A DNA stretch of 64,000 nucleotides, taken from contig CABUAT010000005.1 of NCBI GenBank assembly GCA_902489665.1, positions 20,819 through 84,818 of the forward strand, read 5' to 3'. The stretch is from an uncultured Collinsella sp. (lineage in GTDB: Bacteria > Actinomycetota > Coriobacteriia > Coriobacteriales > Coriobacteriaceae). The position numbers were made by a program, and so were the translations under genes. The notes below the pieces were generated by a model, which saw nothing but the letters and a program-made list of their open reading frames with translations, was not told where the DNA came from and searched no databases. Positions 23,703-31,953 of the stretch are shown one piece after another (the stretch's first letter is position 1; each line of letters begins with the position of its first letter).

Positions 23703-25346
23703 TCACGCCCTATAGAACACGTTGTCGGCAAAGAAGTCGGCCGGGGGCTCCGTGCAGGCAATCTCGCCGTCAAACATCATGGCGACGTCGTCGGCCACCT
23801 GCTCGGCAAAGTCCAAATCGTGCGTAGCCATGATGACGGTGCCGCCAGCCTTCGCATGGTCACGCAGGGCGCGGGCGATGATGCGGCGGCTGGCCAGGTC
23901 CAAACCCTTGGTGGGCTCATCGAGCAATAGCAGCTCGGGGCCAATCAACAGCAGCTTTGCCAACGCAAGCAGCTGGCGCTGACCGCCCGAAAGATCGTAC
24001 GGGTGACGCGCCTCCAAGCCCGCCAGACCCAGACGCGCTGTCTGCTCCCGTGCTGCGGCCTCGTCGTATCCGCAGGTCGAGGCCCATTCCATCAGCTCAT
24101 CGCGAACCGTCTCGGCAACCAGCAATGCTTTGGGATTCTGCGGCAGCAGCGCAGCCGAGGCCGCCCCGCGCACCATACGACCACGCTGCAGCTTGGCAGT
24201 CTTGGCCAGCACCGAAAGCATCGTCGACTTGCCGCAGCCGTTACCGCCCACAACCGCATGCACCGCGCCAGACGAAAACGACGCATCGAGCCCGCGCAGC
24301 ACCCAGCCGGACGCTCGATCGTAGCGAAACCAGCCTTCCGACAGGGTGGTAGCCGACCCGCCGTGCATTTTTTGGAGTATTCTGCTTGCATCCGTGCGCG
24401 GGAAGGCTTCCGAGCCGTTCTCGAGCGACGTTTGCGCCACAAATTCGGACGATTTGTCCAATTCCGAACTTTTTTTCGCGCTCGATACGTCCCCGGGCGA
24501 CTCCAGAGAGCCCAAATTGTCCTCACGCCTGCTGAATACTCCTTTATTTGCACATCGGATGGCACCCCACCCCAACATGTCATCGGAAAACAGCGATTCT
24601 CGGCGTCCCAAAGAAGCCATATCCGCCACATCGCGCACGCGACCGTCCTCAATCCGGTACGCACACGTCGCGTATTCGAGCATTGGGCGCGGCTGATGCG
24701 TCGCCACAACAACCGTGCAGCCCAGCTCGCGATTCACACGAAACAGCGCGTGCAGGAAATTCTTCTCGGCAACGGGATCGAGCTGAGACGTGGGCTCGTC
24801 GAGCAGCAGCACGTGCGGGCGCAACGCCAGAACGGCCGCCAACGACAGCAACTGTTTGCGACCACCCGAAAGCGTGTCAGTATCGCGGTGAAGCCAATCT
24901 TCCAGCCCAAAGAAATAGCTGGTCTCAGCTACGCGACGGCGCATCTCATCACGTGCTAGCCCCAAGTTTTCCAGGCCAAACGCCATCTCGTGCCACACGG
25001 TCTCGCACACGATCTGGTTCTCGGGGTCCTGAAACACATAACCCACGCGCTCCGCCGATGCCCGCACGTCCATGTCGGCAACGTTCTCGCCCAGCACGCG
25101 CGGCTCGCCGGAGAGCGTACCCGCCGGCGCGATCTCGGGCTTGAGCAGCGACAGCAGCGTCGACTTGCCCGAACCGGTACCGCCAACAAGCAGCGCAAAT
25201 GCACCTTGGGGAACAGACCAGTCGAGCCCCTCGAGCACCGCAGCATCAGTATCGGGGTAGGCAAAGCTCAGGCTCCGCACCTCAATCGCCGGCATATCCG
25301 GGCCGCACGCCGCGCCCGACACCGGGCCCCTATCCAACCGAGCCAT
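23703..25346 (-). CDS. ECF transporter ATPase, two ABC domains fused in one protein
   Basis: 547 residues holding two complete ABC ATPases. First half: Walker A GGTGSGKST (about 54-62), signature LSGGRKQ (about 158-164), Walker B HVLLLDEPTSQLDP. Second half: Walker A GGNGCGKST (about 369-377), signature LSGGQRQ (about 459-465), Walker B ELLLLDEPTKGLD. In many bacteria these are separate EcfA1 and EcfA2 proteins; the fusion is also known. Residues about 262-330 between the halves are a Ser/Glu/Lys-rich linker, encoded by a palindromic repeat-like element at 24374-24542. The start codon overlaps the stop of the upstream T-component gene (TGATGG), so translation is coupled. Confidence 0.9.
   Translation of the reverse strand: MARLDRGPVSGAACGPDMPAIEVRSLSFAYPDTDAAVLEGLDWSVPQGAFALLVGGTGSGKSTLLSLLKPEIAPAGTLSGEPRVLGENVADMDVRASAERVGYVFQDPENQIVCETVWHEMAFGLENLGLARDEMRRRVAETSYFFGLEDWLHRDTDTLSGGRKQLLSLAAVLALRPHVLLLDEPTSQLDPVAEKNFLHALFRVNRELGCTVVVATHQPRPMLEYATCAYRIEDGRVRDVADMASLGRRESLFSDDMLGWGAIRCANKGVFSRREDNLGSLESPGDVSSAKKSSELDKSSEFVAQTSLENGSEAFPRTDASRILQKMHGGSATTLSEGWFRYDRASGWVLRGLDASFSSGAVHAVVGGNGCGKSTMLSVLAKTAKLQRGRMVRGAASAALLPQNPKALLVAETVRDELMEWASTCGYDEAAAREQTARLGLAGLEARHPYDLSGGQRQLLALAKLLLIGPELLLLDEPTKGLDLASRRIIARALRDHAKAGGTVIMATHDLDFAEQVADDVAMMFDGEIACTEPPADFFADNVFYRA
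24374..24542. repeat. Palindromic element E6 inside the ECF ATPase gene
   Basis: The ends GGAGTATTCTGC (24374-24385) and GCTGAATACTCC (24531-24542) are inverted repeats with one mismatch. An inner palindrome at 24444-24468 has TTCGGA and TCCGAA arms with nested pairing around GGAC/GTCC. The whole element is open in the host frame and encodes most of the linker between the two ABC domains. It contains AT-rich stretches, such as a run of seven T, unlike the flanking ABC coding sequence. Confidence 0.65.
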
Positions 25347-26245
25347 CAGCCAAACCTCTTCTCATCAATCGCGTGCAACGTGCAAGGCAGCACCATCCAG
25401 GCAGCGTACACAACATAGCCCGGCCACGGCGCCGGCACCGAGAGCTGCGGATAAAACGAATACTGCGTCGTCGCGGTCGTCGCCACGGCCACCGCGGCGG
25501 CGCCAAACAGCGCAAGCCCAACCAGCGCGGCAACATCGCCGCACCCCAGCCGATACCGCGCATACGTCGTTCGACGCGTCGCGGCGCCCCACCCACGGGA
25601 GCGCATGGCGTCCGCGCGCTCCAGCGAATCTTCCATGCCCCAGCCCATCAACACACTCGATGCCCGCAAACGCGAACGCACGGGGTCGGCCGGCGCGCGG
25701 CCCGGCACATCAATCGCATCTTGCACCGCCAGCACCGTACGGCCGCGGCGCAAAAACTGCGGGATCAGCCGCATGCACATCGAGATCATGAGCGCGATTA
25801 CCGGCGCGGTGTTGCCCAGGAGCGCGAGCACCTTGTCGTATTCGAGCATCGACGCCGCGGCCTCAAACCACAGCACACTCGCCACAAACAGCCCGCCCAT
25901 GCACAGGCCGTACACCATGCTCTCCAAATACACCGCGCGCATGCCGATGCGGAAAAGCTCCGTCGAGCCCGATGCGCTAAACAGCGGGTTGACCAGCGCG
26001 ATAATCAAAATCACCGGCAGCTGCCAGCGCAACGCACCCAGCGTGCGGGCAGCACCGCGGGTCGCAAATCCGTACGCCAGTCCGCCTGCGAGCGACAGCG
26101 CAATCAGCACCGGCTGCATCGAGAACATGGTGAGCCCCAGCGTCAGCACCATATAGAGTGCCGGCACCGCCGGATGCGACATCGAGAATGCCGCCACGGG
26201 CTCGGCGCCCGAACCCTCTCGCATGTTGTCCACGGCCACCCCCAT
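25346..26245 (-). CDS. ecfT: ECF transporter T component
   Basis: 299 residues from the start chosen. Membrane helices fill residues about 20-190. The C-terminal cytoplasmic part has the Ala-Arg-Gly coupling motif in RADAMRSRGWG, which contacts the ATPases, and an earlier MRLIPQFLRRGRTV segment. It transmits ATPase movement to the S component. The start ATG 26243-26245 is chosen over an upstream frame start at 26377 because the added residues are arginine-rich and not membrane-like. The ribosome site (GAGAG) is weak and MREGSG or MSHPAVP are possible. It is the first gene of the T-A-S cluster, divergent from glmU with 187 bp between. Confidence 0.82.
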   Translation of the reverse strand: MGVAVDNMREGSGAEPVAAFSMSHPAVPALYMVLTLGLTMFSMQPVLIALSLAGGLAYGFATRGAARTLGALRWQLPVILIIALVNPLFSASGSTELFRIGMRAVYLESMVYGLCMGGLFVASVLWFEAAASMLEYDKVLALLGNTAPVIALMISMCMRLIPQFLRRGRTVLAVQDAIDVPGRAPADPVRSRLRASSVLMGWGMEDSLERADAMRSRGWGAATRRTTYARYRLGCGDVAALVGLALFGAAAVAVATTATTQYSFYPQLSVPAPWPGYVVYAAWMVLPCTLHAIDEKRFG

Positions 26246-26432
26246 TCTCTCACCAAAATGCCAGCGCCGCAGCACCGCCGGCACCGCCCGCAAGCAGCGC
26301 AAACACCGCGCCGGCAGCACAGGCCTCGGCCACCGCGCGCCAATCGTTACGCGCTCATCATATGCCTGCGGTATCATATTGCGCCGTGTATCGTTTCCAA
26401 ACGCACGTCTCTATAACGTAACAGGAGATCAC

Positions 26433-27845
26433 ATGGACGCAACCGCAATTATCCTCGCCGCCGGCGAGGGCACCCGCATGAAGTCGAACCACTGCAAGGT
26501 TTCGCACAAGATCCTGGGCAAGCCCATGGTTCAGTGGATCGTCGACGCCACCATCAAGGCCGGCTGCAGCCGCGTCGTGGTCGTCATCGGCAGCCACGCC
26601 GACGAGATGCGCGCCCTTATCGACGGCGCCTACGCCAACAGCGCCACCAAGGTCGAGTGCGTCGAGCAGACCGAGCGCCTGGGCACCGGCCACGCCGTAA
26701 AGGTCGCACTCGAGGCCTGCGGCATCGCGCAAGGCCCCGTTGTCGTGCTCAACGGCGACCTGCCGCTCATCACCGCCGACACCGTTGCCAAGTTCGCGCA
26801 AACCGTCGCTACCGGCGAGCTCGCCTGCACCGTCATGACCATGACCCCGCCCGACCCCTTCGGCTACGGCCGCATCAAGCTGGGCGCCGACGGCCAGATT
26901 GAGCGCATCATCGAGCAGAAGGACTGCACACCCGAGCAGGCCGCCACGCTGCTGGAGTGCAACGCCGGCTGCTACGCCTTCGACGGCGCGCAGCTCGCCG
27001 CCCACATTAACGAGATCGGCAACGACAACGCGCAGTCCGAGTACTATCTGCCCGACATGCTCGAGATCCTCAAAGGTCACGGCCAGGCAGTCTCCATCTT
27101 CCACTGCGATGACTACCGCGACGGCCTGGGCGTCAACAGCCGTATCCAGCTCGCGCAGCTCACCGCCATCGCGCGCGACCGCATCAACGAGCACTGGATG
27201 GCCGAGGGCGTTACGTTCATCGACCCCACGCAGGCCTGGATCGGCCCCGATGCCGTTATCGGCCGCGACACCGTCGTGTGGCCGCAGACGCATCTGATCG
27301 GCCACGTCACCGTGGGCGAGGAGTGCCAGCTCGGCCCCAACAGCCGTCTCACCGACACCACCGTCGGCAGCGGCTGCACCATCGATGAGACCATCGCCAT
27401 CGAGGCCGTCATCGAGAACGGCGTCGACTGCGGCCCGCGCGCCTACCTGCGCCCGGGCACCCACATGCTCGACGGATCCAAGGCCGGCACGCACGTGGAG
27501 ATCAAGAAGTCCACGATCGGTGAGGGCTCCAAGGTGCCGCACCTGTCTTACATCGGCGACACCACCATGGGCTCCGGCGTCAACGTGGGCGCAGGCTCCA
27601 TCACCTGCAACTACGACGGCGTCCACAAGCACAAGACCGTCATCGGCAAGGATGCCTTCATCGGTTCCGACACCATGATGGTCGCGCCCGCCCAGATCGG
27701 CGACGGCGCGCTCGTTGCCGCCGGCTCCGTCATCACCGAGCCGGTTCCGGCAGACGCACTCGGCCTGGGCCGCGCCCGTCAGGTAAATATCGAGGGCTGG
27801 GCCGCCGATTACCGCCGCCGCCTGCACGAGGACGACGAGGCATAA
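26433..27845 (+). CDS. glmU: Bifunctional UDP-GlcNAc pyrophosphorylase / glucosamine-1-phosphate acetyltransferase
   Basis: 470 residues, normal for GlmU. It acetylates glucosamine-1-phosphate and then uridylylates it to UDP-GlcNAc for peptidoglycan. The N-terminal uridyltransferase domain shows LAAGEGTRMKS (residues about 8-18), VLNGDLPL and EYYLPDMLEIL. The C-terminal left-handed beta-helix has hexapeptide repeats (IGPDAVIGRDTVVWPQ onward), the acetyl-CoA site around YIGDTTMGSGVNVGAGSI, and TCNYDGVHKHKTVIG. The start at 26433 has AGGAG seven bases upstream; the open frame extends further upstream without a good site. A strong terminator follows. Confidence 0.97.
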   Translation: MDATAIILAAGEGTRMKSNHCKVSHKILGKPMVQWIVDATIKAGCSRVVVVIGSHADEMRALIDGAYANSATKVECVEQTERLGTGHAVKVALEACGIAQGPVVVLNGDLPLITADTVAKFAQTVATGELACTVMTMTPPDPFGYGRIKLGADGQIERIIEQKDCTPEQAATLLECNAGCYAFDGAQLAAHINEIGNDNAQSEYYLPDMLEILKGHGQAVSIFHCDDYRDGLGVNSRIQLAQLTAIARDRINEHWMAEGVTFIDPTQAWIGPDAVIGRDTVVWPQTHLIGHVTVGEECQLGPNSRLTDTTVGSGCTIDETIAIEAVIENGVDCGPRAYLRPGTHMLDGSKAGTHVEIKKSTIGEGSKVPHLSYIGDTTMGSGVNVGAGSITCNYDGVHKHKTVIGKDAFIGSDTMMVAPAQIGDGALVAAGSVITEPVPADALGLGRARQVNIEGWAADYRRRLHEDDEA

Positions 27846-27860
27846 CGTTTTACCAAGCAC

Positions 27861-27895
27861 AAAAGGAGCTGTTCCCATGGGGACGGCTCCTTTTT
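27861..27895 (+). terminator. Terminator of glmU
   Basis: AAAAGGAGCTGTTCCC and GGGACGGCTCC form a stem around a short loop and are followed by TTTTT. It begins 15 bp after the glmU stop codon. Confidence 0.9.
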
Positions 27896-28038
27896 CTATC
27901 GCGACCTGCGCGACCGGATGAGTGGTCGGTTCGTGTCCGTTGACGGTAAAGACGTTATCAAGACTCAATAAGCCCCGTCGCGCGGTTACAATGCAACAAG
28001 GCATCTATATGGCATTCGATGTATAAAGGAGAAGGGTA

Positions 28039-29025
28039 ATGCCGATTAATGATCCCGAGAAGTCGGAGAATATGCGCAAGTCCATCCGCGTGTATTCCGG
28101 TTCCTCCAACCGTCCCCTCGCTCAGAAGATCGCTGAGTACCTTGGGGTCGAGCTTTCGGGCCTTACGCTAAAGCAGTTCGCCAATGGTGAGATTTACGCC
28201 CGCTACGACGAGACCGTCCGCGGCGCCGACGTCTTCCTGATTCAGTCCGTGGCCGGCGGCAACGTCAACGACATGCTCATGGAGCTGCTCATCGCCACCG
28301 ACGCTGCCAAGCGCGCATCCGCCCGCTCCATCACCGCCGTTATCACCCACTACGGCTATGCCCGCCAGGACCGCAAGGCCGGCCCGCGCGAGCCCATCAC
28401 CGCCCGCCTCGTCGCCAACCTGCTCGAGCGCGCCGGCGTCGACCGCATCATCACCCTCGACCTGCACCAGGGTCAGATCCAGGGCTTCTTTGATATCCCG
28501 GTCAACCACCTGTCCGCACTGCCGCTGTTTGGCCAGTACTACAACGACATGCACTTCGACACCGACAACCTGGTTGTCGTCTCCCCCGACGTGGGTCGTG
28601 CCAAGGCCGCCAAGAAGCTGTCCGACATGCTCGGCTGCGACCTGGCCATCGCCCACAAGGGCCGTCCGCGCCACAACGCCGCCGAGGTCATGGGCATCAT
28701 CGGTGACATCAAGGGCAAGACCTGCGTCATCAATGACGACATGATCGACACCGCTGGCACCCTGTGCGCCAACGTCAAGGAGCTCAAGGCCATGGGCGCT
28801 GGCGACATCTACGTCTGCGCCACCCACGGCATCTTCTCCGGTCCGGCCATCGAGCGCCTGAACGACGCCCCAATCGTCGAGTGCGTCGTCACCGATGCCA
28901 TCCCCGTCGAGGTCGGCGGCAAGATTAAGACCATCTCGGTCGCCGAGGAGTTCGCTCAGGCCATCTCCGCCGTTTACCACGAGGAGCCCGTCTCCACGCT
29001 CGTCGGCGGCGACTTCGCGCTGTAA
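28039..29025 (+). CDS. prs: Ribose-phosphate pyrophosphokinase
   Basis: 328 residues. It makes PRPP from ribose-5-phosphate and ATP, the common precursor for the purine, pyrimidine, His and Trp pathways. Family signatures are SGSSNRPLAQKIAEYLG (N-terminus), FANGEIYARYDETVRG, YARQDRKAGPREPITARL (ATP loop), ITLDLHQGQIQGFF and the PRPP-binding VINDDMIDTAGTL. The ATG has AAAGGAG upstream with a slightly long spacing. TACAAT near 27988 is a possible -10 box. PRPP is used by purF and purine genes found further along in this window. A strong terminator follows. Confidence 0.97.
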   Translation: MPINDPEKSENMRKSIRVYSGSSNRPLAQKIAEYLGVELSGLTLKQFANGEIYARYDETVRGADVFLIQSVAGGNVNDMLMELLIATDAAKRASARSITAVITHYGYARQDRKAGPREPITARLVANLLERAGVDRIITLDLHQGQIQGFFDIPVNHLSALPLFGQYYNDMHFDTDNLVVVSPDVGRAKAAKKLSDMLGCDLAIAHKGRPRHNAAEVMGIIGDIKGKTCVINDDMIDTAGTLCANVKELKAMGAGDIYVCATHGIFSGPAIERLNDAPIVECVVTDAIPVEVGGKIKTISVAEEFAQAISAVYHEEPVSTLVGGDFAL

Positions 29026-29058
29026 TCCAGCGTGCATCTCATCATCTTTGGTGTTTTT

Positions 29059-29090
29059 AAAGGGTCGGAAGCTCGCTTCCGACCCTTTTT
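29059..29090 (+). terminator. Terminator of prs
   Basis: AAAGGGTCGGAAGC and GCTTCCGACCCTTT form a 14-bp stem with a tiny loop, followed by TTTC. It lies 33 bp after the prs stop codon. Confidence 0.92.
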
Positions 29091-29110
29091 CTACCCCTCG
29101 ACAACCTTCC

Positions 29111-29314
29111 CTGGACAATTAGTTCAGATACGTATTTTTTTAAAGCTCCAAAGGCCGTTCTGAGCCTTCTGAGCTCCCCGGCGAACGCCATACTGCCCAA
29201 AGCTCATCGCTTTCGAGTACGACCGCCGCATATTTACCCTCAAATCGCCCTCGAAAGCCCTTAGAAACGCCTCGAACGCCCGCCGTCTTATACGTATCTG
29301 AACTAACTGTCCAG
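29111..29314. mobile_element. MITE-like element E7 (204 bp) with 24-bp terminal inverted repeats
   Basis: Left end CTGGACAATTAGTTCAGAT followed by ACGTA; right end the complement TACGTATCTGAACTAAC then TGTCCAG, with one mismatch in 24 bp. The internal 155 bp encodes no recognisable protein. The reverse complement of this element shares its terminal repeat, AAGACGGC and a following TCGAGG with the element at 30635-30839, which has nearly the same length. The pair brackets the nuclease-like gene. No target-site duplication could be made out. Confidence 0.75.
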
Positions 29315-29476
29315 TAGCTATCGTCAACCTTCGCGGCAGAGCTCAATTTCCTGCAATCCCCTCAACCGATTCCACCGATTTCATAACACCCAGCCGTTCA
29401 TGGCGCGCAGCGCCCCGCTGAGCGAAAAGAACGGTATGGCGGTCGCATTCTGCCGCCAACTTAGTACGTTATAGCT

Positions 29477-30604
29477 ATGACGACCGTGATTTCACATCTC
29501 TCCGCCCTCCGCGCAATTCGTCGCGCACGACGGGCGTACTCTGCCCTACCCTGGGACTCCGTTGATAGCGAACAGCAAGCACAGGCCTTGGCTGGCTGCA
29601 TTCCCAACAATGACGCGATAGACTTTGGCGCACTTTCGATACTCGACGCCTGGAATGAAGATGATTCCGAACTGCTCGATCTTCTCGTTTCAAACGAAGA
29701 CAACAGGCGCCCCGACAAGCGACTTCTTCAGCATATTCTCTCCACTCCTCTTCCTGAAGGTGCAATTATGCACGTCGAGGCCGACATCTACGCAACGTCT
29801 CCTGCCATGACAGCCATGCTTTGTTCCAAAAATGAATCAGTCGCCAAAACCTTGATGCTCCTTATGGAGCTGCTCGGAACCTACTCACTTCCGCCCGAGG
29901 CAACTTACCCCATCGCCTACGACGACACGTGGCCCAAGGCCAACAGCTTCGAAGCGATGGACGACCTCGATTGCCAGGGCGACCAACCGACACCCGAAAA
30001 GCCAGCCGAAACACGCTACGAACAGGCACACTATAGATGCGAACCCGCTACAACCATCGAAGAACTCGAGGCAGTCGCACGGTTCGCCAAAAGTAGTTCC
30101 TACGCCTCGTTTCGTACGGCTGTCAAACTCGCCCGGGCCGGATCCGCATCCCCAGCGGAATCATTGATGTTCGCCGTCCTGGGCGCGCCCATGCGCTTTG
30201 GCGGATTCGGGTGTTGCAGTTTGCCCACGGGAGGCCTGCTGCTCAACTATCGTGTCGATTTCGACACCCTTGCGGTCAACATGTCCTCGGGCATCCCCTA
30301 CGCCATCTGCGACTTATATTGCCCGGCCGCCGGAATCGACAACGAATACAACGGAATTGGACATGAGCTTCAAAACGCCCGCATCCACGATGGCAATCGC
30401 AACAATGGCCTTAAAGCCATGGGTATCCACGTCCTGGTTATCAATCGTGACCAAATGAAGGACCTTGTTGCACTCGAAGCCTTCGCCCAGACGATGCATC
30501 GACTTGCGGGGGTTCGATTCCGCTACCGCATCAAGGGTTATCGCAAGCGTCAGGCTGCCTGGCTCAACGCCCTGCGGGCCGGAATCGGCCTCGCGCCGGT
30601 CTAA
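29477..30604 (+). CDS. Hypothetical protein with a C-terminal DUF559/Vsr-like PD-(D/E)XK nuclease domain
   Basis: 375 residues. Residues about 230-350 follow the pattern of small restriction-endonuclease-like domains: Glu in SPAESLMFAVLG, a core Asp in CDLYCPAAG, Glu-Tyr in DNEYNGIGHE, then a basic helix DGNRNNGLKAMGIHVLVI. Residues AAGIDNEYNGIGH resemble the iEyDG..H signature of DUF559-type proteins. The N-terminal 220 residues are not recognised. No clear ribosome site precedes the ATG. The gene has no operon partner and sits between two MITE-like elements of matching length. Its base composition is less GC-biased at third positions than the housekeeping genes around it, suggesting transfer. 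It could be a toxin or antitoxin-related or defence nuclease; its function is not established. Confidence 0.65.
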   Translation: MTTVISHLSALRAIRRARRAYSALPWDSVDSEQQAQALAGCIPNNDAIDFGALSILDAWNEDDSELLDLLVSNEDNRRPDKRLLQHILSTPLPEGAIMHVEADIYATSPAMTAMLCSKNESVAKTLMLLMELLGTYSLPPEATYPIAYDDTWPKANSFEAMDDLDCQGDQPTPEKPAETRYEQAHYRCEPATTIEELEAVARFAKSSSYASFRTAVKLARAGSASPAESLMFAVLGAPMRFGGFGCCSLPTGGLLLNYRVDFDTLAVNMSSGIPYAICDLYCPAAGIDNEYNGIGHELQNARIHDGNRNNGLKAMGIHVLVINRDQMKDLVALEAFAQTMHRLAGVRFRYRIKGYRKRQAAWLNALRAGIGLAPV

Positions 30605-30634
30605 AAGACTTTTACCCAGTGTTACCTAGCATGG

Positions 30635-30839
30635 CTGGACAGTTAGTTCAGATTTGTATAAAAAGACGGCTAATATCGAGGTAGTTTGCCGCCATCCCGG
30701 CGCCAGTCACCTCATTTGAAGACTCGAAAGATCTGAAATAGCGCAAAATGTGCTCCCCAAAGCGCCGTGGCAGTTCCGCGGTCCCAATTTTGACAGTCAA
30801 AGACCTCTTGGTTTATACAAATCTGAACTAACTGTCCAC
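30635..30839. mobile_element. MITE-like element E8 (about 205 bp), partner of E7
   Basis: Left end TGGACAGTTAGTTCAGATT then TGTATAAA (from 30636); right end TTTATACAAATCTGAAC then TAACTGTCCA (ending 30838). Arms of about 27 bp are perfectly complementary. The inside has no gene. It shares terminal sequence and the internal AAGACGGC and TCGAGG words with the reverse complement of the element at 29111-29314. Confidence 0.75.
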
Positions 30840-30952
30840 CCCGGCTTCTGACGACTGCCCAAACGCCCTCATACAGCCTCAATCACCCGCCATTTGACAG
30901 CAGCAACGGGGTCGCTCACCATAGCAGGCGACAAATCAACGAAAGGATGAAC

Positions 30953-31582
30953 ATGGCAGCTGCACAGCCGCTTAAGATTCGCATGGTTGCCGGACTTGGC
31001 AACCCTGGCGAGGAATATGCCGAGACCCGTCACAACGCTGGTTTCAAAGCAATCGACGAGCTGGCCCGTCAGGCCGGCGTCACGTACTGGAAAAACCAAG
31101 CAGGCGCCGAGATCGCGCTCATCAACATCAACGATCCCGAGGAAGAGGGCGGCAAGCGCCAGATTGTACTGGTCAAGCCGCAGTCGTACATGAACACCTC
31201 GGGCGGGCCCATCTCCAAACTCTGCCGCGAGTACAAGATCAAGGCCGAGGAGCTGCTCGTCATCCACGACGAGCTCGATATTCCCGCCGGCGACGTGCGT
31301 GTTAAGGTGGGCGGCGGCCATGCCGGTCACAACGGCCTGCGTTCCATCATCGATAAGATGGGCAGCCGCGACTTCAGCCGCATCCGCACCGGCATCGGCA
31401 ACCCTCCCGGCAAGATGGCCGTCGCCGACTACGTGCTTAAGCAGCTGCGCGCCCGCGAGGCCGAGGATTTCCAGGACACCTGCGCCCGCGCGGCCGACGC
31501 CGCCGGCCTGGCGATTGTGCACGGCGTAGTCTATGCTCGCGACCATGTCAACGGCGCCGCCTCCGCCAACGGCAAGCACTAA
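30953..31582 (+). CDS. pth: Peptidyl-tRNA hydrolase
   Basis: 209 residues. It releases peptides from peptidyl-tRNA that drops off ribosomes. Motifs are MVAGLGNPGEEYAETRHNAGF with the catalytic His, KPQSYMNTSGGP, VIHDELDIPAGDVRVKVGGGHAGHNGLRSI with the catalytic Asp, and SRDFSRIRTGIGNPPGKM. The start 30953 is chosen because GAAAGGA lies five bases upstream; an ATG two codons earlier overlaps that site. The gene is monocistronic, with a MITE-like element upstream and a double palindrome immediately downstream. Confidence 0.96.
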   Translation: MAAAQPLKIRMVAGLGNPGEEYAETRHNAGFKAIDELARQAGVTYWKNQAGAEIALININDPEEEGGKRQIVLVKPQSYMNTSGGPISKLCREYKIKAEELLVIHDELDIPAGDVRVKVGGGHAGHNGLRSIIDKMGSRDFSRIRTGIGNPPGKMAVADYVLKQLRAREAEDFQDTCARAADAAGLAIVHGVVYARDHVNGAASANGKH

Positions 31583-31780
31583 AACCTACTATTTAGGGAT
31601 GTTTATTTTGGCAGGTTTTATCTACGGAAACGCCATGACAGCCGCGCCGTAATAAACCCTGTGCCGCCATACATATGCAGCGCCCCAAAGGGGGCCGACC
31701 TCATTGCAACCCGAGGCTGGCCCCTTTGCCGTTTTACCCGATAAAACCTGCCAAAATAAACCTCTCCCCCTTTGGTAGGC
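31581..31780. repeat. Double REP-like element E9 after pth
   Basis: Two hairpin units facing each other. The left unit (31581-31620) and right unit (31743-31780) are copies, in opposite orientation, of the hairpin at 42706-42746 (AAAACCTGCCAAAATAAACC ... TTGGCAGGTTTT). Outer arms 31601-31622 and 31741-31762 pair over about 22 bp. A third hairpin, CAAAGGGGGCC with GGCCCCTTTG, lies between them (31686-31728). The pth stop codon overlaps the first base of the left unit. Confidence 0.75.
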
Positions 31781-31842
31781 CAAAGTGGATAAACCCTGCT
31801 CCCAACCGCCGAAGACACACGTAAGCGACATGTCCATGAGGG

Positions 31843-31848
31843 TATAAT
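31843..31848 (+). promoter_or_regulatory. -10 box (TATAAT) of nfnAB
   Basis: A perfect TATAAT lies 105 bp before the nfnA start codon. No good -35 box is evident 16-18 bp upstream. The resulting leader of about 95 nt contains GCACGTACGG and GGTTCGGCGGCC segments that could pair with nearby sequence, but no known riboswitch was recognised. Confidence 0.5.
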
Positions 31849-31953
31849 TTGCACCGTATGTCTGCACAACGCCTGTGCACGTACGGTTTTATTCGGGCTA
31901 CCGTCCATTTCCGTGGAGGCACGGTTCGGCGGCCCTAACAAGAGAGGGGTTCT

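Noticed and set aside
29124..29327. Small minus-strand reading frames inside the MITE-like element
   Set aside because: They fall within a palindromic non-coding element and have no ribosome site or family resemblance.
31766..31953. A riboswitch in the nfnA leader
   Set aside because: Some short complementary segments exist but no known aptamer core was recognised.
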